Assembly (NCBI GenBank): GCA_036186865.1
Contig: AP025042.1
Coordinates: 19,487,869 to 19,551,868, forward strand
Reading direction: 5' to 3'
DNA: 64,000 bases
From: Eustoma russellianum
Lineage: Eukaryota; Streptophyta; Magnoliopsida; Gentianales; Gentianaceae
Below, one piece after another: positions 45,391 through 56,263 of the stretch. Position numbers and translations under genes: made by a program. Within the stretch, counting starts at the first letter, position 1, and every line of letters begins with the position of its first letter. Below the pieces are notes generated by a model. The model was not told the origin of the DNA. It saw only the letters and a list, made by a program, of their open reading frames with translations, and searched no databases.

Positions 45391-46266
45391 GTGACATAGT
45401 TTGAAATGTTACCTTGTGTAGCTCCTTTATTTATGTCACCAACCTTGTATACTTCATTCTTGGCCAATCAAGATGCCAACAAAGCTCCACATATGCTCCA
45501 ACAAGGTTGTAGTAGGCGTGTGACAAGCTTGTACATGTGTTGAATTTTATTTTTGCAAACTTTGTAAAATAGTGCACAATAATTATACACATATGGTATA
45601 TTCTAATCAGCCCTTAAATGATTTTTCTAGAACACTTTAGAATGTATAGAGTATGTAAAAAGTGTCTAGATACATGTTATATGTCATGCCAAAAATGTTC
45701 CATGTGTCGTGTTCATAGAAACTGAATTTTCGACGTTTGTCGATTACCCGATTTTTCTCCGATTAAATTCCAACTTTTTGCACATGTTATATATATTATG
45801 TTGCACATAATATACATAAATTGAACATTAATATTCAGCACTCATGGCTGATTAATGTGGCGCCTACATGTGCCAAAAATGTTGAATTTTAAATCTCTAC
45901 AATTTGGCCTTAATTGGGGGTGATTTGTGTGTGCCAACATGGAATGATTTTATGGCTGTATATACCATGTAAGCCACGAAGTTTGTGGCCATTTTTAATG
46001 TGTAGTGGCCATCTATATATGGCAAGTATGTGACACGTTGGCGAAGTTTCGGTATTCACCCGATACGACATTTTTTGGTTTAGGACCTTTTAACGTGTCG
46101 TAATAATTTTGTCATCACCATGACTTATATCATATGATATAAGACCTGAATATAGTCATAAATATGAGGTAAATATAGTGGTGTGACGTTAACGTACTTT
46201 TGTAAAATATATAACGTGTCGGTAGTACGTTGGAATATATGTGTATAGTGCCTTTTTAAAAAAATC

Positions 46267-46269
<3 letters not shown>

Positions 46270-46308
<39 letters not shown>
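46270..46308. repeat. (TA)n microsatellite
   Basis: About 20 TA units in the left E LTR. The right copy has a shorter, interrupted TA-rich stretch at about 47800-47830. Confidence 0.9.
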
Positions 46309-46312
<4 letters not shown>

Positions 46313-46676
46313 AAAAGTCTTGTATATAAAGGAGAGGAGAAGACTTTCCATTCTTCAATTTGTTGCCTTTGTGTCTTCTCCAAATATATCACCATTTAAT
46401 GAACTACTTAGTTCATTTAACTAAGTACTTCACTTAGTGAACTAGTTTAGTTCATTAATGGTGGCACCTAAAAAAAGTTCAAACACAACAAATGTTTGCC
46501 ATTTGATGTAAGTTTTAAAGCTTCATGGCTCGTTAGTACGATAACATTATAAATGAACTACATAAGTCAGGTTTTATGCAAAAATGTGTCAAGTCATAAA
46601 ACGTGTCATGCATTTCTTTAGTACATGTTATTTAAATCATATATTTTGTAATCACTCAAACCCCTTTTTCTCTACG

Positions 46677-47452
46677 ATATTATAATGATTACACATTTAA
46701 TCTGTTCCTATATGTTTTAATGACAGTTGTTACGTTTTATTCATATACCATATTACATTGTTGTTAGACTAAGCGTGCTACTTTTGTTATTGACGTTTTT
46801 CATTTTTGTCATTTTTGTTGCAAATTTCATTGTATCATTCATTTTTTTCATTGTCTTAATTGTTTTCTTTTACTAACTATTTTACCATCCATAAACAATG
46901 CAGCAAATTCCATATTATTCTTTTTTTGCGCATGCGTATATAGTGCTCCACCAATGTATATTTTAATTGGGCATAATTCCTAAACTTCATATTCTAAGTT
47001 CATCACAATATAACATTGTTATATTCGCATTCAACAAACGGCGTAACCATGTGCATACATGCAAGTTTATATTCGTTCACTGTCTCTTTTGCCATCCGGC
47101 TATTTTTATTTCACAGTATATGTGCATACATACCATCGACAGACCATACATATAAATAAAGTCATACTAACTTAAGTACATAGTTTTTCAAAAAAAACAT
47201 AGCAAGTATAAGTAGGGTGCTTATACCTAATTCATATGTATACACATATACAAATAGTACAAACATATATACAATTCATATATGCAATTCAGAAGTACTA
47301 AAGCATGATCCAAGTTGGTATCGAAAATATAAACATATATTTTACTAAAATCATAGTAAATACACTAATGTTACTTACATTGATTCGTGTACTATACCGT
47401 AAACAAAGTTGACATAGATTGAAGCCATAAAATTCCTTATTATCCAAGATCT
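46677..47452. other. Spacer between the two E LTRs, no feature recognised
   Basis: 776 AT-rich bases with no coding potential, LTR end or tRNA. The only stretch I cannot assign to a retroelement; it may be old intergenic DNA or a fully decayed insertion. Confidence 0.5.
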
Positions 47453-47850
47453 TGTTGAGAAAAAGAATTTGAGTGATTTATAAATGCATGATTTAAATGC
47501 TACGAAATGCATGAATAAATTATTACTGACACGTTTATGTGATAAACATGCTTTATATGCTTATATATATTGTTGCCGTACTAACAAGTCATGAATCATT
47601 AAAGCTTACATCATATGACAAACATTTGTTGTCTTTGTACTATTTATATGTGCCATAATTAATGAACAAAACTAGTTCATTAAGTGGATTGTTTAAGTAA
47701 ATGAACTAACTAGTTCATTAAATGAGGACATATTTGGAGAGAGCTATATGGCAACAAATTTGAAAATGGAAAGTCTTCTCCTCATCTCATCTCACACGCC
47801 TAATATATATATATTATATATATTCATATTTATTTAAAAAAGGCACTATA
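47453..47850 (+). repeat. Right E LTR, first 398 bases
   Basis: Starts TGTTGAGAAAAAG. It contains AATGAACTA/TAGTTCATT palindromes (about 47650-47725) and a TA-rich TATA region, then is cut at AAAAAAGGCACTATA by element D. Continues at 59797. Confidence 0.85.
47846..47850. other. Target duplication, left copy (element D)
   Basis: CTATA, repeated exactly at 59792-59796. Confidence 0.9.
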
Positions 47851-48177
47851 TGTGGCGCCCCGCACCCCGGCCCCGCCGAAGTCGGTGCACCCGCCGTACT
47901 TCACTAAGGAGAGTACTAGGCGTCATCCATACGCGTCGTGATCCATGATAGAAATGCATGGATTTTCGTGCTTACGCACAAATAAGTAAGCGAAACCGTG
48001 GCAGAATTTAAAACTTCAAATTAAAAACATCATCACAACCATTCCAAGTTTACAACCCACATCAAATGTATCAGAAAGTGATAAAAGCCAATTGTTTTTC
48101 CATCTCAATTACATAACTCAGTCATCCCTTAAAGATGGCATGTCCGGTCTCCTAAATCTGGCCATCCTTCACTGCAC

Positions 48178-48234
48178 TCACGGGTAGGGAACCCTAGGTT
48201 CGTCATCGATCCACTCTACTTTGTCGCCTGCCAC
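48178..48234 (-). other. Conserved micro-exon (D, left LTR)
   Basis: After TTTCCTCCCATAG the minus strand reads VAGDKVEWIDDEPRVPYP and TGA (57 nt). Against C most of the differences in the core are silent, the others conservative (Val/Ile, Asp/Glu), and TAG became TGA. The right LTR copy (56592-56648) differs by one silent change (GGC to GGA). Confidence 0.6.
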
Positions 48235-48655
48235 CTATGGGAGGAAACAAAAATAGGGTGAGTGACAATGTCACCAGCAAGTTTACTATAATAATCATGG
48301 GTTAAATGGGAAGTGCAAACAAGAACCGAACCCCAAAAATTTTGGTTTAGAAGCATACCTGTCCTCCGTCCAATACTCGATAGGGACCATCACTTAATGT
48401 AGCAAGATCATAACTTAATTAAAATCATCACTCAAAGCAGAATATAACATTAAAAGACTGCAACTCGTATCGATGAATAACACAATAAGAATCATCACTT
48501 AGGGTCTACGAGGTCATCATAACATAAATCTCATGTGTCGCTTCATGAATGTAATATGCATGCATATGTACATGTGATGCATCGAGATGAAAATGGAAAT
48601 ATGATCTTTCATGCTTTTCTTTAAAATCATCATCGTCGTAAAACAGTAGAGTGTT

Positions 48656-48850
48656 CAGATCTATCTTCCCGGATCTGAGGCGGTAACTTCTCCCCTTCGA
48701 ATCTATTATTCCCGGATTCGGAACGGTAACGTCATCTTACTTGTCGGGTCTATTCTTTCCGGACCCGCGCGGTCATTCTTATCATCATCATCAGGCCTAT
48801 TATCTCCGGGCCTGAACGGTCATACTGTCAGATCACTTAACCCGGATCTG
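48656..48850 (-). repeat. Array of five hairpins with four different stems (D, left LTR)
   Basis: CAGATC/GATCTG (48656-48677), CGAATC/GATTCG (48698-48720), CGGGTC/GACCCG (48745-48767), CAGGCC/GGCCTG (48792-48814) and CAGATC/GATCTG (48829-48850), with 10-11-base loops of TATTATTCCCG type. Every stem change is matched on the other arm. Confidence 0.88.
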
Positions 48851-51393
48851 AGCGGGTTCTTACTGGTCAAGTTCATACTCACACACGGTACCGGTGGGGA
48901 ATCATTCTTGCAAATCAAAATCATCTTTTGAAAACGTTTTTCATCTTTCTTTCGCATAAAAAGACATGCTGTAAATCATGTACGTGACGATGATGCGATG
49001 CATGACATGTAATATGCAAACTACAGCATAATGCGTGACATAAACGAATAGATACGTCTTGTCGCTATGCTGGAAAATTCCAGTTTAGTGGCGTCTACTT
49101 CTCCTTAGGGATTTCTTATTAAAATACACATTCCAGACCAATTGGTTCACATGTACTTCTCCTTAAATGTCATAAGTGATTGCCATGCAAGTGATATGGA
49201 ATTACGATGTCGATAAGGGAATCGTTTGTTCTTTTTCATGAAACGGTGCAACCTGAATTCTGGAATGACCAAATTCTTTTATAAAATTTATTGTGCCCAA
49301 TCCTTTAATCTTTTTCTGGAAATTCCAACTCTCCATCCTAATAAACTCATTGAGGTAGCATCCTGTCAAAATTGAGCCTGAATACAATTTTCTAAGGCCC
49401 GTTCCAGATCATGCAATCTTGCTACACAAATTCTGTCCATCCAGCAAATTTCAGTTCGACCCGTTTTACTAGAAAATTCACTAAACATAAACCACAACTC
49501 ATTTGGACAAAATTCCAACTTTCACCTTTGTTTTATTCATGGGGTTAGTATCATACCGAAAATTAGTGAATTTGCATACCTCTAAGGTCCATTTCTAGGC
49601 TACCAAACACGTTACTTAAATTCTGTCTAGTACAACATTGTTAGCAGGACCAATCTCAGTAGAAAATTCATTAAAAATAAACCGTGGCTCCTTTTAATGA
49701 GATTACAACTCTCACATCTAACATACACATAAAACTAATAGCATAACAGAAATCAATGGATTTGAAGGTTCTTAAGGTTCCTTTTCTGGTCTTACAATAC
49801 AGTCCAAATTTTGGTCCAGCTCCAGAAATTTTCTAGTCATCATGTATTCTTCCTAAGTGTCCTTAGCTTACATTTTTGTCACCAACACTTAGCAACAATT
49901 TTGGGATGAACACACGCACCCTTCACTAACAGCCTCATTCTTCGGTGCATGCAAGAAAATGATATAACCAAAAGCATATTAAACTTAACACACAACAAGA
50001 ACAATGCTTGTCTCCACTTCTTTACTAAGTTGACATTTTCATGTAAAATCACACATGCCTCCTTTAACCCTTCCACCGTGAGCCCCTCATCATGAAAAGA
50101 GAGAATCTTTAACACATCCATCCTAGATTAGCACATAATAATGAATGTAATCCACAAAGAACACATCTTTATAACAAAATCTCACTCCTACACACCCAAA
50201 TGGCTTAGGCCGAAAGCTTTGGCATTCATCTTAGTATGTTACAACTAAGATTAGACCTTAAGTACATCTAGCCATTCATGCACACACTTTCACATCCAAA
50301 CCATAAAGAGTATAGTGTACTTGCCTTTTTGCTTACTCTTCTTGGAAAGGTGTAGGGAAAGTTGAAATCTTTCTCCCTTCTTATGCATATACCCCACGCT
50401 GGTGAAGAGGAAAAAGGAGTAAGATTAGTTTACATCTTTAACTCAATATTCACTTAGAAAAAGGCTAAATGACTTACCAAAAGGAGCTTGAGTGGTATCC
50501 AAGCTTCTCTAAGCTATAGTCCTTGAAGGCTTGAGATTCTTGAGCCTAGTGACCATTGAAGGTCACGGTTTAGGGCAAAAGAGAGGAGTGAGTCTTTGAA
50601 ATAGATAAAATACAAGAGTTTTCCTTGAATAGTTGAGGATGTACTTACCTATTCCTTCTTAATATTGTATGGATCCTAGCCTCCTTGGTATGCCCTTTGA
50701 CCGTATGGTTTAGGGATGGAGGAAGTGAGGGGTATTTTTGTTGAATGTTGTGAGATGGAGATTGTTTTCTTTTCTTGGATGGAACCTTCTCTTTGGCTAC
50801 TATGTTGTAGCCGTTGGGGTATAAGGGTGGGGTGAGGGTTTTACTATGGTGAGGTTAAGGAATTAACCTTAGTTACTCAATTAAATTTCTAACCTTGGTT
50901 ACTTTTTAGTTAACCAAGGTTACTTTACTACTAACCTTGGTTACTCTATGCTAATCATAGTTACTTTTGACTAACCTTAGTTACTTTTAAGTCTAGTTAG
51001 GTTAAAGGTTCATTAATTCTAGCAAAACAATCCTCCTTAATTAGCCTTCCCCCCCTCTTAAACCAGCCGGCGGTTGGGGTCTTTAATGACCCCAACTAAG
51101 CCTTAGTAAATTCTTTGCTACCTTTTCTTTTTCTTTGTCAAAAATACATATCCATTCCATTTGTGTATTTCTTAAATAGTGATTTAAGAAATAGCCTTCC
51201 TTGGCTATTGGCCGAAACCTTACAAGGCCATGAGAAAATTGGGTCCTTTCTTATAATGCACATAGTACTTTTCGTAATATACTTTATAATAATGATCATT
51301 GACTTAATCAATTACAATTGCAAGCGTATATTGTCACATGTTCACTAACTCAAATCTTAAGTACAAGAAGGATTCTCTTATTGGGTTACAACA

Positions 51394-51430
51394 TCCTCCC
51401 TCCTTATTATAAGTTTCATCCTCGAAACTT
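51394..51430 (-). other. Polypurine tract and hairpin (D)
   Basis: Minus strand AAGGAGGGAGGA (51394-51405) against the LTR; hairpin AAGTTTCG-AGGA-TGAAACTT at 51411-51430 has one mismatch. Confidence 0.85.
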
Positions 51431-51437
51431 GAACGTG

Positions 51438-52087
51438 CTAATCAAAGAGGTGAGGGTACAAGTTCTTCATGTTCTCTTCTAGTTCCCAGGTAGATTCATC
51501 TACAGAATGGTTCTTCCATTGCACCTTAACCATTGGTATAGTTCGTTTCCTTAGCACCTTTTCCTTACGATCAACTATCTTTTCTGATTCTTCCTCATAT
51601 GTCGTGTCAGTGATACCTTTAGAAACACTTTTTCCTCATCTTGAAATTCTAACGGTCGCCGCTTCTCATCTGCCCAAACCTTGCTTCTATCTTGAGCCGC
51701 TTGTAACTTTTGCTTTATAATTTTTATTGTCTCTCGAGTCTGCTCTACTAGGTCGGGTCCAGTGAGAATCTTGTCTCCTATTTCATCCCAGTAAAGAGGA
51801 GAACGGCATTTCCTTCCATAGAGTGCTTCGTACGGGGCCATTCCTATAGATCGATGGTAGCTGTTGTTATATGAAAATTCCACTAGCTTGAGACTTCGAC
51901 CCCAGCTTTCCCCAAAGTCGAGTGTGCAAGATCGCAACATTTCTTCCAGTGTCTGAATAGTTCTTTCTGATTGAACATCCGTTTGGGGATGAAATACCGA
52001 GCTCATGAGAATCTCAGTGCCCATTGTTTTCTGAAAAAGCTGTCTAGAATCGTGATGTGAAACGAGGGTCACGATCACACACGATAC
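51438..52087 (-). pseudogene. Integrase fragment fused to chromodomain (D)
   Basis: The DDE core is partly present (51575-52078): the Glu region reads DVQSERTIQTLEEM, then APYEALYGRKCRSPLYWD. Just after EKVFLKVS about 80 codons, including the GPY/F module, are missing compared with A. The sequence jumps, out of frame, to the chromodomain (MVKVQWKNHS to NLYPHLFD, stop at 51438). Two frame changes lie near 52020-52085. Non-functional. Confidence 0.9.
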
Positions 52088-53745
52088 TTAGGGGTACTCC
52101 ATGAAGACCACAATTTGTTCCACGTACATGGTAGCCAACTTTTCCATTAGAGCCTTGATTGTCATAGCTATAAAATGGGTGGACTTGGTTAGACGATCAA
52201 CAACCACCCAAATAGTATCGGAACCGTTTCTCGTTCTAGGCAAGTTGGTAACAAAGTCCATAGTAATGTGGTCCCATTTCCATTCGGGCACTTCGAGCGG
52301 CTGTAGCAACCCAGCAGGTTTCTGATGTTCTGCTTTCACCTTTTGGCAAATAAGGCATTTTCTCACAAATTCTGCAATCTGTCTTTTCATGCCATGCCAC
52401 CAAAATCGTCGTTTCAAATCTTGGTACATCTTATTTGCTCCAGGGTGGATGGATAATCGCGAGTTATGTGCTTCCTTAAGAACTTCGTTCAGAATGTCTT
52501 CGTTGTTAGGTACACACAATCTTCCTTGAAACCACAAACTATTGTCGTTTCGAACCCTAAATTCTCCGATGGGTTTCGTTCGTACCTGGTCCTTTATTTT
52601 CCTTAAGGTTTCATCCTTTTCTTGTCCCTCTTTAATTCTGTCTATTAGTGAAGGAATTATCACCAACTTTGCGAGCATACCTTCAATTGAACCAACTTCT
52701 TCTAGATCAAATTCTTCCATGTCACGCTGCAAAGGTGGTTGGCGTGGATGGCTTGTTTTTCTACTTAATGCGTCTGCCACCTTATTGGCTTTTCCCGGGT
52801 GATACTGAATTGATAGGTCATAGTCCTTTATTAATTCTAGCCATCTTCGTTGTCGCATGTTCAGCTCTTTTTGGGTAAATAAATATTTGAGGCTTTTGTG
52901 GTCCGTGAAAATTTCGCACATTTCGCCGTATAGATAGTGCCTCCATATTTTTAGTGCGAAAACCACAGCTGCCAACTCAAGGTCGTGTACAAGATAGTTT
53001 TGTTCAAATGGCTTCAACTGTCGGGATACGTATGCAATTACTCGATCCTTTTGCATTAGTACACAACCCAACCCGTTCTTAGAGGCATCACTATACACAA
53101 CAAAGTTTCCTCCGGGGATGGGCCGTGCTAAGATGGGGCGGAGGTCAGTTTCTTCTTCAATTCAGTAAAGCTATTCTCACAGTTTGAGGTCCATTCGAAT
53201 TTGGTTTTCTTCTGGGTTAATCGGGTTAGAGGCATAGAAATCCGAGAGAATCCTTCCATAAACTTCTGATAGTAACCAGCGAGACCGAGAAAACTTCGTA
53301 CCTCTGTAACATTTGTCGGTCTGGGCCACTCCGTGATTGCCTCGATTTTCTTAGGATCTACTAATATACGTTATTCGGATATCACATGCCCCCGAAAGGC
53401 TACACTTCGTAGCCAGAATTCGCACTTATTAAACTTCGCATATAGTTGTTTCCTTCGCAGAATGTCCAGAGCAATCCTTAGATGGGCTGCATGGGTCTCT
53501 TCATCTGGTGAATATATCAGGATGTCGTCGATGAACACTACGACGAATTTGTCTAGTTGGTCTTGAAAAACTCGATTCATTAGATCCATGAATGCAGCAG
53601 GAGCGTTGGTCAGTCCGAACGACATTACTAAGAATTCGTAATGTCCGTAACGGGTTCTGAATGCAGTTTTGTGGACGTCTTCAGCCTTGATCTTCAACTG
53701 GAAGTATCCTGAGCGAAGATCAATCTTACTGAAAATTCTTGCCCC
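52088..53745 (-). pseudogene. RT (C-terminal part), RNase H and integrase zinc region (D)
   Basis: RT resumes after the candidate intron at GARIFSKIDLRSGYF and shows FVVVFIDDILIYS (53371-53745). A TAA stops it at VISE. A stretch to 53099 is readable but shifted. RNase H and the integrase zinc finger form one open 336-aa part (52088-53098: MYSDASKNGLGCVL, IFTDHKSLKYLF, FVRKCLICQKVKAEHQ), up to the integrase start (DFVTNLPRTRNG). Better preserved than A in RNase H. Confidence 0.92.
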
Positions 53746-53816
53746 CTGCATCATGATACCTTTAGGTAGGGTCTATAAGAAACTTATTACTAAAATAAAA
53801 TGTTTTGTTTGCTTAC
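53746..53816 (-). other. Candidate 71-nt intron in RT (D)
   Basis: Minus strand: DDLFDQLR then GTAAGC, stops, TTTTATTTTAG-rich middle, CTAAA, ending ATCATGATGCAG; coding resumes at GARIFSKIDL. Same residue and phase as in A. Confidence 0.8.
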
Positions 53817-54657
53817 CCGAAGCTGATCGAACAAGTCATCGATCCTTGGCAAGGGGTACTTATTCTTTATAGTGATCTTGTTGAGCTCCCTATAGTCAAT
53901 ACATAATTGCATACTCCCGTCCTTCTTTTTGACGAACAATACCGGAGCTCCCCAAGGTGAAACACTTGGGCGGATCAGTTTCTTTTCCAACAATTCACGT
54001 AGCTGCTCCTTCAGCTCTTTTAGTTCTGCGGGGCCATTCTGTAGGGATCCTTTGATATTGGCTCAGCTCCTGGAACCAGGTTGATCTCAAAAGATATTTC
54101 TCGCTCCGGGAGAAGACCTAGCAATTCTTCTTGAAAAACCTCCGAATATTCTCGAACTACTGGAACTTGGGTCAGGTCTGTGGGTGCTTGATCAGTGTTT
54201 ATGGCATAGACAAGATATCCTTGATGTCCTTTCTTTAGAGCTTTACTGGCTCGAATTGCATTTACATAAATGTTCTTAGGATTCTTTCGTAACTTTGATC
54301 CCCCTTGAAAGGTTACGTCCTTACGTGTGGGGTCCTTAAAGGTAACTTGTTTTTCACTACAATCGATGTTGGTATAATTCTTGGAGAGCCAGTCCATCCC
54401 AAGAATTACATCGAAGTCCGTCATAGGTATGGAAATCAAATCGGCGTCAAACCGATGGTTACTAAACTCAAGTTCACAATTTTTGAAGACATGGTGAGCT
54501 ACATGCACCTGCTCCCCAGCTGCTTGGATTCTATAAGGTGCATCACTATGGGTTGGGTTTTTCTTAATATTCTTTGCGAATCTCTTGGATATGAAAGAGT
54601 GGCTGGCGCCACTGTCAAATAGTACGTTGGCAGGTATTGAACATACTAGTATAACTC
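53817..54657 (-). pseudogene. Protease and RT N-terminus (D)
   Basis: Protease motif VLFDSGASHSFIS, then PVVREYSEVFQEELLGL and PYRMAP. A one-base deletion near 54035 shifts the frame; the RT part continues at 53817-53993 (KKLIRPSVSPWGAPVLF). The first codon is completed across a candidate intron from gag. Confidence 0.9.
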
Positions 54658-54736
54658 CTGAATCAAACAATTCTTACTAAGAAACCATAAGGCAACGATG
54701 TTGTAAAAGAAAATTAGTACGGTTTCCTAAAAATAC
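54658..54736 (-). other. Candidate 79-nt intron between gag and protease (D)
   Basis: Gag runs to VVT-G, then GTATTT; the stop TAA lies inside; a T-rich stretch ends GTTTGATTCAG and the protease frame resumes at VILVCSIPANV with the split codon completed. In A the matching acceptor has lost its AG. Confidence 0.65.
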
Positions 54737-55976
54737 CTGTTACCACATTGTTGGCCTCTTCAGCAGCTGCGTCGGTCATAGCGTGGACTCGTGCGTTGGA
54801 ACGCTGACGCTGAGGTTTTGGTGGCTGTTGTTGCTGCTGGGCCCCCTTCTCCGGACACTCTCTTGCCATATGTCCTGTTTTCCCGCATCCGAAGCAGGTG
54901 GTTCCTTTGTTGTGACAGTCCTTAAGGATGTGCCCCGTCTGGCCACATCCGAAACATTGCCTAGCCTGGATATAACATTCTCCTATGTGGAGCTTACCAC
55001 AATGAGAGCATTTTGGAATGACAGATTGTTGTCCCTGATTCTGTGATTGATTTTTCTGGGAGCGGCGTTGAAATTGGTTCTTCCCTTGACGCCCTGGCCC
55101 CCTTGTGTTTTGCTTGGCGGACTTACGGGGCCCTCCGCTTCCAGACACCTCTCTTCCTCTCTTTTGGCTAAACTCATCCCGACGGATGATATCTCTTTCA
55201 ATTCTATAACAGGCATCTAGAAGGGCACCAAAGTTTGCTGGGTTGGCATTAACCAACCACGTTCGGATTCTAGGGTTCAGTCCTCTCTCGAATTTCAACA
55301 TTTTGGTTTCTTCATCGTTTATAGTGGATGGTTGGAATCTTCCCAGAGCTATAAATTTATTAGCGTAGTCAGCAACCGTCATTCCAGACTCTTGCATTAG
55401 GGATTCAAACTCATGTCTTTTCTGTAGTTTGATTGAGGGTGGTATGTATAACTTGTTAAATTCCTGGAGGAACCTCTCCCAGGGAATTGGTCTTGGTAAA
55501 GCTTGTAGATTGGCCTTCCACCATTGGTTGGCCTCTCCTAACAGAAACGGCCTAACTGCTTGAGTATTTACTTCCTCTGGGGCTCTAATTAGTTCGAAAC
55601 AATTTTCTACCTCATCGAGCCACTTCTCAGCAACATCAGAGTCTGACTTTCCTTCAAACGGTGGAACATTGGCTCTTTTCAACTTTTCAAAATAATACTG
55701 AGCATCTCTGACCGGCTCTAAAGGTTGAGGGTTATTCTGCTGTAGCATCACTTGCCCAATGTGGGTAACTGTTTGGCAGAAGTTCTGAAAAGCGTTGATG
55801 TCTGGCATCATGGGTGGAAAAGGTCCTTGCGGTGGAGGGACGTTCCGAACTGGCGGTGGATTTTGGCCTTGAGGCGGTGGGGGTGGAGGGGCCTGAGCGG
55901 GTGGAGGTGGGATAGACTCCTGCACCTCGGGCCTAGCTCTGGCTGGTCTCCCTCTGGGTCGCACCATCTGCAGCAC
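54737..55976 (-). CDS. Gag (element D), open
   Basis: Open frame of about 413 aa before the candidate intron (420 aa if unspliced). Pro-rich N-terminus (ESIPPPPAQAPPPPPPQG), capsid region (KWLDEVENCFELIRAPEE, EANQWWKANLQALPRP, MLKFERGLNPRIRTW), a basic Gln-rich linker, and zinc knuckles CFGCGQTGHILKDC and CFGCGKTGHMARECP after a related CSHCGKLHIGEC. Forms the particle and binds element RNA. The ATG at 55967 follows TGCAG; the Met at 55976 is in the same frame. The only intact gag here. Confidence 0.94.
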
Positions 55977-56249
55977 GCAGTGTCGACTTTATTCAATACA
56001 GGAATGTCACAACTAGTAACAGAATTTAACTTGGCATATCGGAAGAACATATGCGTACATACATTATTATTCAAATTTACTATAGGTCATTAGTTGGGGC
56101 ATATCACTGGGCCGTGCCCTAATTTGCCAGTCGAAGTCGTCCTGTTCTAAGGTCAAGTCTCATCTAAGATTAATTCTTAGGTATAAGATCAAACTTAGTC
56201 AACTATAATCATAAGTTAATTCTATATTCTGCCCGGATCTGGAGCCTTC

Positions 56250-56261
56250 GCTCTGATACCA
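56250..56261 (-). other. Primer-binding site (D)
   Basis: Minus strand TGGTATCAGAGC, two bases after the 5' LTR. Confidence 0.93.
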
Positions 56262-56263
56262 CC

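Larger units (their letters stand above)
43656..46676 (-). repeat. Left E LTR (copia, about 3.0 kb)
   Basis: Minus orientation, ends TCCTACA at the primer site. The start, TGTTGAGAAAAAG in the right copy, has decayed to CGTAGAGAAAAAG near 46676. It carries three palindrome-bearing repeats (45040-45390) and a (TA)n tract (about 46270-46308) at the TATA position. Homology to the right E LTR continues through the interrupting D element. Confidence 0.85.
47851..51393 (-). repeat. Element D 3' LTR (3543 bp, Tekay-like)
   Basis: Plus-strand ends TGTGGCGCC and GGTTACAACA. Near-identical to 56264-59791. Contains the micro-exon, two kinds of hairpin, leader splice-site candidates (acceptor TTTTTCCTCTTCACCAG near 50405; donor 50324) and the TTGGTTACT box cluster (about 50870-51000). 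Small frames such as 49879-50121 recur in both LTRs but match nothing. Confidence 0.96.

Noticed and set aside
46244..47850. Foldback transposon or MITE suggested by inverted sequence around the (TA)n tract
   Set aside because: The inverted similarity continues for about 3 kb into both E LTRs, primer sites and gag, so it is two oppositely placed copia LTRs.
49879..50121. 80-aa frame repeated in both D LTRs (also 58293-58535)
   Set aside because: Two LTRs of one young element are expected to match; no similarity to any family and no matching frame in A or C.
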